From the NCBI RefSeq assembly GCF_040712315.1, contig NC_134016.1:50612986-50676985 (forward strand): DNA of 64,000 bases, in the 5' to 3' direction. This DNA is from Castanea sativa. Lineage: Eukaryota; Streptophyta; Magnoliopsida; Fagales; Fagaceae. Both the position numbers and the translations under genes were made by a program. Positions within the stretch are counted from its first letter, which is position 1; each line of letters begins with the position of its first letter. This document shows, piece after piece, positions 1-12,685 of the stretch. The notes beneath the pieces were generated by a model. The model worked only from the letters and a program-made list of their open reading frames with translations, ran no database searches and had not been told where the DNA came from.

Positions 1-600
1 AAAATCATCCCAAGCGCGGCTATATATCCGACTAAGATATGGTCAGTCCAAGAGATTTCCATTCTATTTGATGGTGGCCAAACTTGTGGTATATATTTGA
101 TCATGAATGCATGCTTAATTAAAACTTGGAGAAGGTAAGACTTCTCAAAGTCGATAAAAAGAAACCACCAACAGGATTATGAAACCAAAAGATTTAGTTA
201 CACAATCCAAATCTAGTTTATTTGTCAATTTCAGAAAACAAAACTAGTTTGTTTTGTTCTAAACTATACACTCAGTCCATCAAAACCAAACCATATATGG
301 CTGCATACATGCATTAGTAAAAAAATCTATCGTCTATATTTCGATGGTGTTCGATAATGTAAATTGAGAAGTAGAAAATTGCAACACACATCTAAGGTGG
401 TCGTTTCTTTGTATTTTCATAACATCCCTTATTTTCTTCCTTTCCTTGTCCTCTACTCTATCAACTAAAATCATCTAAAATCCAATTGAAGAAAGCATAC
501 CTTTAGCTTGGACACCAAATTTGACCTATTAATGTTAATTAATTTTGTTGAACCTAATTGATCATGATTGATGTTGATTGACACGCATTGATGCTATTAC
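1..600 (-). other. Far-upstream module of a peptide-gene unit
   Basis: No coding sequence is seen. The block (for example the stretch containing ATCAAAACCAAACCAT and later TTGACCTATTAATGTTAATT) recurs in degenerate form at about 3460-3740, 8000-8200, 19080-19480, 31380-31780 and 47150-47570, in each case beyond the promoter side of a peptide-gene copy. It is therefore read as the distal 5' flank of another unit whose gene would lie left of the window. This is inference from paralogy. Confidence 0.45.
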
Positions 601-2200
601 ACTTAGAGAGGGGTGGCTCTACATTGAGTCCATGACCACTATAACGTGGAAAAAAAATTATTATATATAAATTTTAAAAATTTATGGTTTTTTTTAATTT
701 TTATTTTTAAAAAAGCTTTGTGACCACCCTTAATTTTTTTTAGACCCAACATAATTAAACTTTGAACAAAATTTGGTAACAAGCTTGGTTGTAGGCTAAG
801 GCTATAACTCTATTTAATATTTTTTTATTGGATAAGAATTTTAACAAATCCACCATTTGTTGGGAATTAACAAGAAATTCCCAAACCTGTGAGAAAAAAA
901 AAAAAAAACACATGCCAAAGAAAATAATCATACACACAAGATAGTATTTACGTCGTTCGGCAATTTGTCTACATCCACAAAGTTATAGGGTTTTCACTAT
1001 TATTAGAGAAAAATACAAAGTGTGGCCGTATAGTTTTTCACTTTCTCAAAAACAACAACAATAAGAAACCCTAATCACCAAAACAACGGTTTCTATATCC
1101 TCCACTCTATGGACTAAGCCTCAGAAAAGCTCCCATTAAAAACCATGCAACATTATTCTAGTCATCAACCGGATCAAACACAACTAGGCTCCACAAAACT
1201 CAATACCATTTAATTGCCTAGTTAATCAAATATTTAAATTTTGAATTTTTGTAGTCTAAAATTATACATAAAAAAATAAGTTTATGGATCAAATAGTAAA
1301 CAACATCTGATTGTCATGAACTTTTGAAATACTTTAAGAACATAAAGAACATGCAATTCATCAGTTTGATTTTCAAAATATGTAGCAATGTTAATATGTT
1401 TAGTGAGAGTTGTAGCCTTAGGCTATAACTAAGTTTGTAACCAAATTTTGTTCATAAACTTTAGTCTCCTTAACAATATATTAATTAGGTCCATGCAAAT
1501 AAAAAAGAAAAAGTCTAATAAAATTTTTATTTAACTAAACTTTTGAAGAGATGTAGCTTGCATATAATAAGACTATCATGTAACGATTTGAAAATAAGAA
1601 AATTTGTAGAAGGAAATTGTAAGATTTTATGTGTTTGTGTGTGTGTGTGCGCGTGTGTGTGTGTTTTGTCAATAAATGAAATTATCTTTTTATTAGATTT
1701 TGTATAATTTAAGTTTCTTAATGATCACCTTCAAAAAAGTTCTTGGAGCCGCCACTAAGAGAGATTTAATTTCCATTTGAATTCTATTTCAAAATATAAT
1801 ATAATCTCATTATAAGTTTATTTTCTTTACATGATATAATTTGAGGACTCTATTTAAAAGGAACCAGAGTTCAATTGATCATGATTTAGTTGGAACTTCT
1901 AGTGCTTCTTCCACACTCCCATAGTCACTTTACGGCTCCAAAGAGTTCAAAGCCTCACTGCCAACCATAGAATCAGTAATGGTATGAAGGGGCCAATCCA
2001 ATATTCCTACACATCTGATCTCATATACGAAAATTTTTTTATATATAAAATTTTATGGAATAAGTAAACAAATAAAATCAACCTAGATGTGTAACCATTT
2101 TGTCGCCAAAAGAACAAATTAAAGAGAATTAGCATGTTTGTTCCTCCTTGGTGATACCAATAACGGAAACATTTTTAAACATACATTTAGATCTAGTATG
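601..2200. other. AT-rich spacer with LTR-like debris
   Basis: I see no gene. A stretch around 880-1180 contains TTTACGTCGTTCGGCAATTTG, which resembles the inverted form of a plant LTR, but no paired end or target duplication was found. A GT-rich microsatellite lies near 1632-1663. From about 1740 to 1900 the sequence matches the downstream part of the flank module also seen near 19440-19580. Confidence 0.35.
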
Positions 2201-3425
2201 GGCCAAAATAGAAAATTAACATTAATTTGCAAACAATATAATTAGTAGGCACTGTTCAAAAAATATATTTTTTTACTAACATCTCGAGTCTAAGAAACTT
2301 GATTTTGGACCTAAAAATTGAGTCTTTGAGGGTCGATTTTCATGGTCTGATCCCGTTTGATGTAACATTTTTTCCACTTGACGTCCACCTGGAAATTGAG
2401 TCTCTAAGACTCGATTTATAAGTAAAACACACTGAATAGATTTTCGCAAATGTTGAAGTACAAAACACACACAGATCAGCCACCATCTACAAGCACAGTC
2501 CAACCACTATTAAATACAACCCATAAATCTGAGCATTAATCCAACAACTCAAGATAAATCCAATTAAATCCACCCCCAACAACCACCTATAATCTAGATT
2601 TAAAAAAAAAAAACCCCAAAACCCATCATTCAACAGATCAGGTACGGCGGTGCTCTTGGTCTCAGTAGATCATACGACGGCGCATGGTCCTGGGTTTGCT
2701 TGTAGGTGACGCGCTTGATGACCCAGTCCGAGTTGAGCTTGTACTAGCCTGAGGGCTCCCACTGCGGGTTTCGGAGGTCCGATTCGTAGACGGTGAGGAT
2801 TATGCGACAAATACGTGGGACGGGGTTGAACTCGTCGAAAAACCCAGCCACATCTGCCGGAAACCATCAACACCCACCAGAAACCACCGAAAACTCTAAT
2901 TAAAAACCCACTGAAATCCATTGCGAGACCCACGAGCTGAGCCACCCAAGAACCATGAAGTTGACCCACAAAAAAAAAAAAAAAAAAAAAAAAGAGAAGA
3001 AAGGGAGAAGATAGAGTGACAGAAATGGTGAAGATTAAAGTCATTGGACATAAAAAAGAAAAAGAAAAAGGAGTGATAGAGATGGGTCAGCGTGGGTCGG
3101 CGGTGCAGATGGAGAGGTAGTGAAGAGAGAGACGGAGAACAGATGTAGTGGTGATTTTTGATTTGGGTTTGAAAGCTAGGGTTTGGGTATGGTTATCTAT
3201 GGCTTATAAATCGAGTCTTAGAGACTCGATTTCTAGGTAGACGCCCTGTGGAAAAAATGTCACATCAGACGGAATCAGATCATGAAAATCGACCCTTAAA
3301 AACTCATTTTTTTATGCCCAAAATCGAGTTTTTTAGACTCGAGATGTTAGTAAAAAAATATAGTTTTGCAACCGTAACTACTAATTATATTGTTTGGAAA
3401 TTAATGTTAATTTCCTATTTTGGCC
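2201..3425. mobile_element. Pack-MULE (Mutator-like element with captured gene fragment)
   Basis: The element is bounded by long terminal inverted repeats of about 220 bp (roughly 2201-2420 and 3203-3425), both starting GGCCAAAATAG. The flanks are 9-bp direct repeats, TCTAGTATG at 2192-2200 and TCCAGTATG at 3426-3434, with one mismatch. Nine-bp duplications and long TIRs are typical of Mutator-like elements. No transposase is present. The GC-richer interior (about 2640-2860) is a fragment of a cellular gene, so this is a non-autonomous Pack-MULE. The two TIRs have diverged visibly, so the insertion is not recent. Confidence 0.8.
2640..2860 (-). pseudogene. Captured class-3 lipase gene fragment inside the MULE
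   Basis: The minus strand encodes, over roughly 65 codons, a stretch reading FNPVPRICRIILTVYESDL, then NPQWEPSG, then a stop, then YKLNSDWVIKRVTYKQTQ and HAPSYDL. This resembles the region just before the alpha/beta-hydrolase core of plant class-3 lipases of the 'calmodulin-binding heat-shock protein' type, as I remember that family. The catalytic GXSXG region is absent. The internal stop (TAG between the PSG and YKLN blocks) and lack of a start show it is a dead fragment. The family call rests on recollection and needs a translated search. Confidence 0.55.
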
Positions 3426-4247
3426 TCCAGTATGTTATGCTAGATATAAAATTGAAAAATATGCAATCAAACAATACATATTTCATAACATCTCTCATTT
3501 TCTTCCCTTGCCTTGTCCCTTTCTCTCGCTATCAAGTAAAATCATCTAAATTCAATTGCAGAAAACATACTTAGCCTGGACACCAAATTTGACCAATTAA
3601 TGTTAATTAACTTATTTTATTGAACCTGCTTATTGGTTGTGATTGATGTTGATTGACATTGATTGATGCTATTAGACTTTGAGAGACTTTGATTGCTCTT
3701 CGAATTCTATTTCAAAATATAATATAATCCCATTATGAGTTTATTTTGGCAATTATTTCTTCACAATCCCAATTTATTGGCTTAGGCTATAAAGGTCTAT
3801 CATACACAAAATTCTTATATTTATATTTTTGGTCTCAATAACATTTTACTAGATTCATAAATTATATTTTTCTCAAAAACAGATTAAAAAATTATATAAT
3901 CTTAACCTAATTTAAATTGGCTAATAAAATGGAACTTAGTCCAATTATTGATGAGGTATCTTAAACTATCTTAGCAAAAAACTGCTAAGAGAAATCACTT
4001 TGTATTATTATTACAAGGGTACTTCAATCTATTTGTATTATTAATTCTATCCTAATCGCATGCAGGTTTTTCTTTTTCTTTATTTTGGTTTAATATAAAA
4101 AATTTTCATTCATCCCTTGAAGTTTACATATTTGTCTACGTTATACATTTGCGAATAGTAATATAACCAAAATAATGATGAGACTAGGATAAAAAAATGA
4201 ACATCAAAACTATTATTTACGTGTTGATGTTTTCATTTTTTTTGTCC

Positions 4248-4361
<114 letters not shown>

Positions 4362-5266
4362 TACCACTATTTACTTTTCAAATTAAAAAGAAAAACCAAA
4401 GTTCCTTTTCAGATTTTTCATTCCCAAAAGTATTATGTTTTTAATAAATTACACATAAAACTAGAGTTGCATGTTGCATGCATAGATACATTTATTTTGA
4501 ATCCCATCATTCATAAAAAAACAATCTACTTTGGATACCCCTTTCATGTGATCAAAACATATAAAATATTGACTTGTAGCTCAACCAGCATAATTTATGA
4601 TTCAAATCTCTCCACCCTCAATTATTGGATAATAAGAATATTATAATATATATATATATATATATTTATTGGAGGAAATGTTAGCAAAATTACTAATTTT
4701 TTTTTTTTTGTTAATCCACTAAATCTTTTTGGTGGCATGCATAGTTGATCTTACTTAGTATATATTCAATTTTATTTTTTAATGTTGTAGACACAACTAT
4801 AACAAATATTGTTAGTAATATTTTGTAAATGATATATGCATGTGGAAAAGAATGTAGCCTTTTATATAATTTAATATGTAAATCGAATTATTTTCCTCTA
4901 TTTGTAAAAGTTTTAGTTCTAAAAATAAATCTAAATCATCAATATTAGAATAAATATAATGTTTAAAACACTCCATGTCTCTCTAGGCAAGGTTAAATTT
5001 TCAGTAATGAATATTGAATTTCAATAATAAATTTGCCTAGAAAAGCATTAAATTTGATTGAGAGAAAGGAAAAACCTATTCACTTTCTATTTGTTCGAGA
5101 GATTCAAAATTTTTACATTCTTAGACTGCTGCAAATAAAGAGAAACTTATGAACAAGGTACACAACATTCGAAGAAATAGAATTCTTTGTAAAATAAAAT
5201 TTAATCATTAAAAAAATTATAAATTATAAGTCAAATAGAAAATGCATTGTATTGGTGAATAGAGGT

Positions 5267-5269
5267 GTC

Positions 5270-5337
<68 letters not shown>
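5267..5337. repeat. (ATT)n microsatellite
   Basis: More than 20 uninterrupted ATT units. The poly-isoleucine frame through it is not a gene. Confidence 0.95.
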
Positions 5338-5339
<2 letters not shown>

Positions 5340-5637
5340 TTTTAGGTGAGGAACCTTTCATTTTTATTATTATTTTTTGGCCACACTATAAGACAAATCA
5401 ATATGATATATTTTATTGTATAGAGAATCGTTCTTCCACTTGGGATCTTATGCAATTGTCTAAGTGGCCTAAGAATTGAGCCAACCGTGATCTTTATTCT
5501 CATATTGTGCTACACAAATAAGAAGTCAAACGTGATAATATCTTGCATTTTCTACAGATGGTTGCAATATTCCAAGTGATTGAACCAAAATACCATTGTG
5601 CATGCATTCGCTTTTCACATTGGTATTAGCATACTAG

Positions 5638-6209
5638 CTAAGGTTTTTGGCCTGGATTCCCTGGACGACGTGGTGGTGGTGGTTGAGGAGCTCTCTTCGC
5701 GACTGCCGCTCTTAGCCCTCGTTCATGTGGGTCTTTCACCCACCGTAAAGGCCGACTATTGCTTTGTTTTCTAATGACAGCATCAGATAATTTTTCCCCA
5801 TCTCTAACATAAGTTAATTTCTTCATATTTTCATCTGATTGTTACATCAAAGAACGAATCACATCATATTCAGAAAATGGAAAAAAATTGATACAAAACT
5901 TAAAAGATCATACATACAATTAGTTGGGGAGTAAAAAAGACATCAATCTTATTGTACTTCATAATATTCCACTACAATTGGTGGTTATAAGGTTGTTCTC
6001 TAACTAGCTAGTTGATCAGTTGAGATTTAGGAATTCCATGGTATATACATCGAACGTAACAAATTATGGAGGTTAAATTGATATATAAAAAGGAATAGAA
6101 ATCTTTTGTGCCATTTTAGGTATTTCATTTTACACTCTATCAATTACATGTGATAAGTTGGCTTTTTTTTTCCCCCTCTATTTTAAACACTAATTATTTT
6201 ATAAGGAAA

Positions 6210-6272
<63 letters not shown>

Positions 6273-6731
6273 GCAAGCTATGTTGGATGAAGTATAAAAT
6301 TTGGAAAATCCAAAATGGGAACAAAGAGTTTTATTCGTCAAGAAGAAATGTTCTTAATGAATATTGAAGTAGTGCAGTTTATAAATATTTATTCATTATA
6401 CACTATTCGTTGATCTCAATCTAATTGCCTATCTAGAGACTTCAAAGTTAGTTTGAAGACATTTAATTGATTGCAATAATTATATCATGCATCTAATATT
6501 TATCATTTCTTTTCCGATATATAAACCTCAGTGTATGAGACTCATACGTTGTAAGTGAAATAATACATATATCTTATGCATGCATGTAATATTTTCTCCA
6601 TCATTGTATAGTGCGTGAATATACATTTGCACATAACAGAAAAGTATAGTAGCTCTAGTACTTTTTGGAGACATTTAATATATATTTGGCATTTGCATCT
6701 AAATATGGAGGTCTACATCTTCTCAAAAGAA

Positions 6732-6767
<36 letters not shown>

Positions 6768-7033
6768 GGAGGTCTGCACATAACAGGGGAGTGAAATTAG
6801 AAAAGGCTCTCCATCTCTCTCTTTATCGTTCACACACACACTCACAGAAATAAACAACACAAACTTTTTGAACTTTGAAGCCATAGCTATACATGCGTGC
6901 CAAACAATATAAATTTAACAAAATCGGTGAAGCATTAATTAGTCGTACCGCTGAAAAACAAGCTCCATGAAAGAAATAGGGCAATAAGTACAAGAAAACC
7001 TAGGAGGAGGCCTCTCTTCTGCTCAAGCCTCAT
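5638..7033 (-). CDS. P1: small secreted proline-tailed peptide precursor (two exons)
   Basis: Exons are 7033-6949 and 5834-5638; intron 1114 bp. Exon 1 encodes a 28-residue signal peptide (MRLEQKRG, hydrophobic GLLLGFLVLIALF, then WSLFFS) and ends in phase 1. Exon 2 begins after CAATCAG and reads DENMKKLTYVRDGEKL, a charged spacer, and the tail APQPPPPRRPGNPGQKP before TAG. The joined frame is open for 93 aa. The closest paralog is P8, identical in exon lengths (85 and 197 nt). The donor is GTACGA instead of the GTAAGA of its siblings, so splicing may be less efficient. A basic KRAP junction before the proline tail would suit proteolytic release of a C-terminal peptide. Secretion is inferred. 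Family unknown; no match to CLE, CEP, IDA or PSY consensus is convincing. Confidence 0.7.
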
Positions 7034-7070
7034 GTTGCCTTGTGGAAGAAACCTGGTTAAAAGAATATCA

Positions 7071-7132
7071 TTATATATACCCAGCCATGTTTTGTTTGTA
7101 TGTTTCTTTGCAATTTCTTTAGCCCTTTTCCT
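7071..7132 (-). promoter_or_regulatory. P1 core promoter (TATA block)
   Basis: On the minus strand CTGGGTATATATAA lies about 40-50 bp upstream of the P1 ATG. It is preceded by an AAACATACAAAACATGG block and a pyrimidine/purine stretch that are conserved at P3, P4, P8 and P10. If transcription starts about 30 bp after the TATA box, the 5' leader would be only 10-20 nt. Confidence 0.6.
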
Positions 7133-7139
7133 TTTTTAT

Positions 7140-8320
7140 ATTATTTTCAAAAGGCCACAAGTACACGCCACACCATACCCAGGAATAGCAATTTCTTCAA
7201 GCATCAACATTAGTAGTGCCAAAAATTTAGTAATTTGACACTATAAAAAACTATTTTATATATTTTTCTACCTTATTTTTTAAAACACCTAATATCAGTG
7301 GTTTTATTTTAGCATTCAACACAATAAAATAATATATCTACTGTAATAAATTAACAACAACCATCACCACCAACAACACAATAAAATAATATATTTTTTA
7401 ATAAAAAATTGTTTTTTTACCATCTCAACAGCAAAAAATATGCCTCTTGCTCTATTGATGCAGTCCACTTTTGCTATACTTCGGTAAAAATTTTAGCATT
7501 TTAACAAAATGCCTCCGTCAATACTAATGCTCACAACTTTGCCTTTTTAGCAAGTCACGGTTGAAAAACTTTCATTCAAACTCTAATAATATTCTACACG
7601 TATTTACTTTTGGCACAAAAATGTCGGGGACAGCATGCATTAATGCTATAGATTGAGACAGAAGTTCAATAATATAATCAAGAATTTTCTTCTGTACATC
7701 CTTTTCTTTAGTTTTCTTCTTGCGAGCTAGGTTGATACAAATTGTATTCAAAGATCTAATATTATATCTAAGTATAGACTTTTGACACAAAAAATGTCGG
7801 ATAACATATTCCAAGAAACTTTAGTTCGATTTTGAAAGGATCTAATCTTGTGGTACACGGGTAATTGACCTGTGGTAAGCACGTATATCAGTGTGAACGT
7901 GTTCAAGGATTAGAGAAGACAAGCTTCTCAAGGCCAGTAAAATAAGACTGGCGATAAGACTACGCAACTAAATCCTGGAAAATCAGACTTTTCCTTCAAC
8001 TTCTAGGACTATGGCCTACTGCATACCAAGTACACAGAGGTGGCAAAGTAAGAAACGATTGTGTATTTGTCCATTTCAGAAAACAATAACTACTATCTTT
8101 TGTCTTAGATTGCACATATATTGACTCTATCAAACCCAAGCCATTAGCCATAGCTACAAAGAACAAAATGTTCCTCCAATTTTGGAGCAAAGTTTCTCTA
8201 ATCGACTAGTAACTCAAATAAGCATCCACTTGTAATTTAAGTCACAATTTATTGAAAACTCTTATGACATATTTAGATTCTTCCATCCTCATTAGGGAAA
8301 AATGTTGTTCGATTATATAT

Positions 8321-8371
<51 letters not shown>

Positions 8372-8860
8372 TAAGCTAATATGTTGTCTATGTTTTGGTA
8401 GAAATTAAAGTCGTAAACAAATCTTCCCAAATGAAGAATTTCTCTTACTATAAGGTTTAAGCATTAGCAACCATGCTGACTGGCTCTGTGGCTTAGCAAA
8501 TCCACAATCAATGAGAAAGATTTAGAATAAACATCCTTTCTTTCTTTTTCGTGAAAGTACGGTTAGTGACAAAAATCTATTATCACTTTGGGGAGTGTAC
8601 GCATTACTTTGTAGATTGAGAAAGAACTTGATTAGTTTATGTTACTGGTGGTGTCGAATTGTTGCTTCAAAGTTAATTGGAAGTGTCAACTGGGAAGAAT
8701 ACATACTATCTTAATGTAAAAGAAGCTTTATATATGTCTTTTGCTAAAATGACATTCAGTGTGAATAGTAAATAGTACATTTTTTATTTCAGTATTTGCC
8801 TAATGCTGATATTAATTCACATCAAGAGATGTCTAGTACATGAAATACAGGTCATGCCTA
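7140..8860. other. Intergenic sequence between P1 and P2
   Basis: No gene is supported. The stretch near 7840-8200 is a degenerate copy of the flank module. A pure (TA)n tract lies at about 8321-8368. Short open frames here have no recognisable content. Confidence 0.4.
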
Positions 8861-9680
8861 TTAGGGGTGTGGCCCTGTGGGTACTATAGGAGATGGTGGC
8901 GGTGGTTCAGGTGGTCGTCGCTCCTGCACTAGTTTTGCCGAATTGATTGGTGGGCCTTTCCCTTGTTTTATAGTTACAGCTCCAAGCAACTCCTCCCCAT
9001 GATCTCTTGCATGGTCATGATGAGGTAACTTCTCCATCTTTTCACCTGATTGTTGCATCAAAGAAATTACCATAACATATTCAAAGCAAAATAAATAAAT
9101 AAATAAATATTAGGTGTATAAGCTCATAAATGTCTGCTTGGATGCAGCTCTTTACCAAAAAGCTTTTTTTTTTTTTTTAATTGTTGAAAGCATTGTCGGA
9201 GTCAGGATTTCAGTTTCGTGGGGCAAGATAAAAATATTCTAAATATGTTAATCAACAACAAATTAACAACAACAAAATAAATAAACACTTGTAAACAAAT
9301 GTAATAACAAGTATATGTTTTTGTATGATTTAAATAAACAAACAAAAATAACCAATTCATAATTATTAACAATTAAAAGAAGAGAGTAATGTAAATACAT
9401 AAAGTTTAGAAATTTAATTGATTTGTTAAAATAAACTTAGAAAATAGATTCATCTGAAAGTATTAAGGGTATAGTAAATACCTCTAAAATTATATATATT
9501 TTTCACCATCTTGATTGATTCATAAAATATGTAGAACTCAACATTTATTTATCTATCCTTTTAGGTATTTAAAATTTGAGTTTATAACAAAATTTTCATA
9601 TTTTGAAACCATTAAAAGTCAAGTTAAGAAGTCAAGAGATAGAGGAGAAGAAAAATATAATAAAGGGTTGGAGGCTCTAA

Positions 9681-9739
<59 letters not shown>

Positions 9740-10966
9740 CCCACTAATTGAATTGTATGATAAAAAAGATTATCTTGAATTGTTCTTCATTGTTAGGTAA
9801 TTTAGCTTCATCCTAGGTATCTGATTCTATAAATAAATAAAAAAAGTAAAAAGTTTCATCCTATTCCTATCCAAAAGACTAAACAATTTTAATTGCATTT
9901 CACTATTCATTTAACTACTATTATGAATCTATGATATATATTTAAGAGACAAGCAAGAAATTCAAATGCTTGAATAGTGAAATGGGTAAAAAAAAAACAT
10001 TACAAGTGGGATAGGATAAAAAATCAAGAAAAAATAATACGTTGGTTACGTGGGTTAGGGAAGTTTGTTTCCCTTAATTTTTTATGTTTGTTTCTTTATC
10101 ATCTACTTCTTCTTCTTCTTATTTTTTTTTCTATGTCAGCGGGGTCAATTGCTTAAGAATATTTGAATATATATCATGATAATAGTACTTTGGGACTCTT
10201 TTTACAGAGTCAAAGGGGACAATTGCCCCCCTCACCCCCTCCTGGCTCCACCCCTGGTTGAAGGTTGATTAAAATATAACTCTTTAAGAAAATAAAAATT
10301 AAAAATATTGTTTTAAAAATTGTACATAAACAAATAAGTTAATAAGCTAAAAAAAAAGGCAAAGACAAAGTTACTCATATCAAATGAATAGTTGAATGTC
10401 AAGTTTTTCGCTGTTCAATTGAAAAGTAAGATGAACATCTGTAATAGCCTAGTTTTATATTATACTTCATAATTTCCACTATAATTTATGGCCTTAGGCT
10501 ATGCATCCTAGCAATCAACCTAGTGTGTGTATATATATATATTGAGGCTTGAGGTTTCAGGGTTCATCTGAAGCCATCTTATTAAGTACTCACATAAGAA
10601 AATTGGGAGAAGATGCTTGATAGTTGATATTGTCTTCCAAGTAGGTTTCAAGGTTTATATGAAGCCATCTCATTTAAATAGTAGAATCCATAATTATGTG
10701 AGAATGATACTTCAAGAAAACAAAATTCAAAGACATGTTTTCCATCTAATATGGAGTTGTAGACAGTAGTTGAAAGAAATTAGACTCACTCTCTTTCTAT
10801 CCTTAGCATATACATGCATGAATACACAGACGAATACAAACTTTGAAGCTAATGCGTACATAGATATATATACATATCAAAAAATATACTAAAAGTAATA
10901 CAAAAATAAATAAAAATTGCAAATCTTACCTACGAGGAGACATCTCTTGACTTCAAACCTGATCAT
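8861..10966 (-). CDS. P2: peptide-family paralog that has lost its signal-peptide core
   Basis: Exons are 10966-10930 (37 nt) and 9045-8861; intron 1884 bp. Exon 1 reads MIRFEVKRCLLV and then meets a GTAAGA donor, so 48 nt of exon 1 (16 codons, the hydrophobic core through WSLFFT) are missing relative to siblings. The phase is still 1, and the joined frame is open for 73 aa. Exon 2 follows ATCAG and reads GEKMEKLPHHDHARDHGEEL, then a spacer and the tail PPEPPPPSPIVPTGPHP before TAA. The tail ends TGPHP rather than GNPGPHP. Without a signal peptide the product would probably stay in the cytosol or the gene may be dying. A TATA-like GTATATATTG lies upstream near 11020. The in-frame deletion is what keeps it from being an obvious pseudogene. 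Confidence 0.5.
9687..9734. repeat. (TA)n tract in the P2 intron
   Basis: Uninterrupted TA dinucleotides inside the long P2 intron. The rest of that intron (9046-10929) is AT-rich, and I recognise nothing else in it. Confidence 0.85.
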
Positions 10967-11494
10967 GTTTCCTTTTGGAAGAGGATTGAACTAGCTAGAC
11001 ACATGAATGCCACAATATATACGCAGCCGATTTTTTTTTTTGGATAGAATATTCCTTTTCTTTTATTGGGTCAGAGCTGGGTTTTATTGTCTAGGTTTTA
11101 TTGTCTTCCATATTGTACACTTGGACCATTAAAACTTAAAAGCCACGGCAGTGTTTATAATATATATGCTCGAGTCATGAATTGACCATGTATTAGTCAA
11201 AAGGTTCAAAGTAAGATAGATTTCATGGTCTTTTCCTTTTAACAAGTCAAGTTGACAAATTATCATTGAAAATCCAATAATATATTTGTAAGTATTTATT
11301 TTTTTTTTTTTTGAGAATATATATTTGTAAGTATATGACGTTTCAGTTTTCACACAGATTTCATATGATCCATCCTGCATGCACACAGGTGGACCAGATG
11401 GTCCAAGAGATTTCAGATCAATTTTGAAGGCTTCTAACATTGTATATACAGCCTGAAAATTACTTGTGAATATGAGTGTATATGCTATCAAAAC

Positions 11495-11830
11495 CATTGG
11501 GAGGACCACAATACTCTAAAAATAGGCCTATGTGGTGTGATGTGAAATACCATAAAAGATTTGAGTTTACCTTTCTTATCACCAATTAGTTTTAAGGTGG
11601 AATAGCACAGCTCATGATCCAACAAATGGTATCAGAGCCAAAGTCATGAGTTCGAGTCATAGGAGTGTCATTGTGAGAGAAAGATTGTTGGGAGACCACA
11701 ATTTAACTCCCTATAACTACTCTAAAAACAGGTCTGCATGGTGTGATGTCGAATGCCATAAAAGATTTGAGTGTGCCTTGCTCGTCACCAATTGGTTTTG
11801 AGGTAGAATGATACGGTTCACGGTCCGACA
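11495..11830 (+). mobile_element. TRIM (terminal-repeat retrotransposon in miniature)
   Basis: Two short LTRs (11495-11624 and 11686-11830) share GGGAG(G)ACCACAA and the long CATAAAAGATTTGAG block. Only about 60 bp lie between them. The internal region opens with TGGTATCAGAGCC at 11627-11639, the standard primer-binding site for initiator-Met tRNA, and ends with a purine-rich GAGAGAAAGA. The element is flanked by AAAAC at 11490-11494 and 11831-11835, a 5-bp target duplication. There is no coding capacity. Total length 336 bp fits the TRIM class. The first LTR begins CA where the second begins TG, and the LTRs differ at many sites, so it is old. Confidence 0.85.
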
Positions 11831-11835
11831 AAAAC

Positions 11836-12685
11836 TAAAATAAAACTTAAAAGGAAGGCAAGGATTTTAATATGGTTTGACCCTCAACGCTTAAATCCAT
11901 GGAGCCTTTTTATTCGTCCATGTTGATTGTTCTCTGTGTTATATAACTTTGTTTACAACTTTATATGCACAATTCTTAGGGACAGAATTCCCACACATAT
12001 TCAATATGAATTAATGGGTGTAGCCGTATAGCTGTTGTTTCTTGTCCGTTTGATTAAATTAAATATTTAGAGGTATTTTGAAGGTTGTTGGAGTATTTTG
12101 ATCATTTTAAAGATTGAGGATATTTTAATCATGTTATACATACGTAGTAGAAGCATTTTGGGTGTTTTGGTTATAATAAATAAATAAATTTAGTTACAGA
12201 TATTATGATAAGGGGTTTGAATTTAGATAATAACAAAAACATAAGGGAAATTTTGAAATTATAGGTTATTGGATAATTTCGAAACTTAATTAACATAAAA
12301 TCTAATATTAGCATGAATAATCACATTCTTCTCTAATTTTTCACATTTCCTATCATATATTGCACAGATAACGTACCAAACATCATAATATGTCACATTT
12401 CTCATAGATGGTTGTAATCTTCCAAGTGAACTAATACCAAATGGTCATACTACTTGACATTGGTATTTGCTTGCTAGGAAAATGATCATCTCTATTTAAA
12501 ATAGTTTCATTTCTTTTTAGATTAAATTTTACAAATATAAATTAAGATGTACAAACAATCACATTATTTAAAATTTTAAATGACATGAAAATCTCTATAC
12601 ATTATTAAATTCAAAAAATAAAATCTTGATAGTGAAATAGACAAAATTGAGAGGACTTGAAATGAAAAGTTCATGTTCTTACCTA
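11836..12685. other. Non-coding 3' flank of P3
   Basis: AT-rich with no gene. The block at about 12385-12475 (TGGTTGTAATCTTCCAAGTG) is the conserved sequence that normally sits just downstream of exon 2. Here it is pushed about 210 bp away from P3 by AT-rich sequence. Confidence 0.45.

Noticed and set aside
1632..1663. GT-rich tract as a possible regulatory Z-DNA element
   Set aside because: An ordinary microsatellite with no gene nearby.
2670..3044. 124-codon minus-strand frame in the MULE
   Set aside because: It reads the captured lipase fragment in the wrong frame and passes through a poly-A/T run. The fragment itself is annotated instead.
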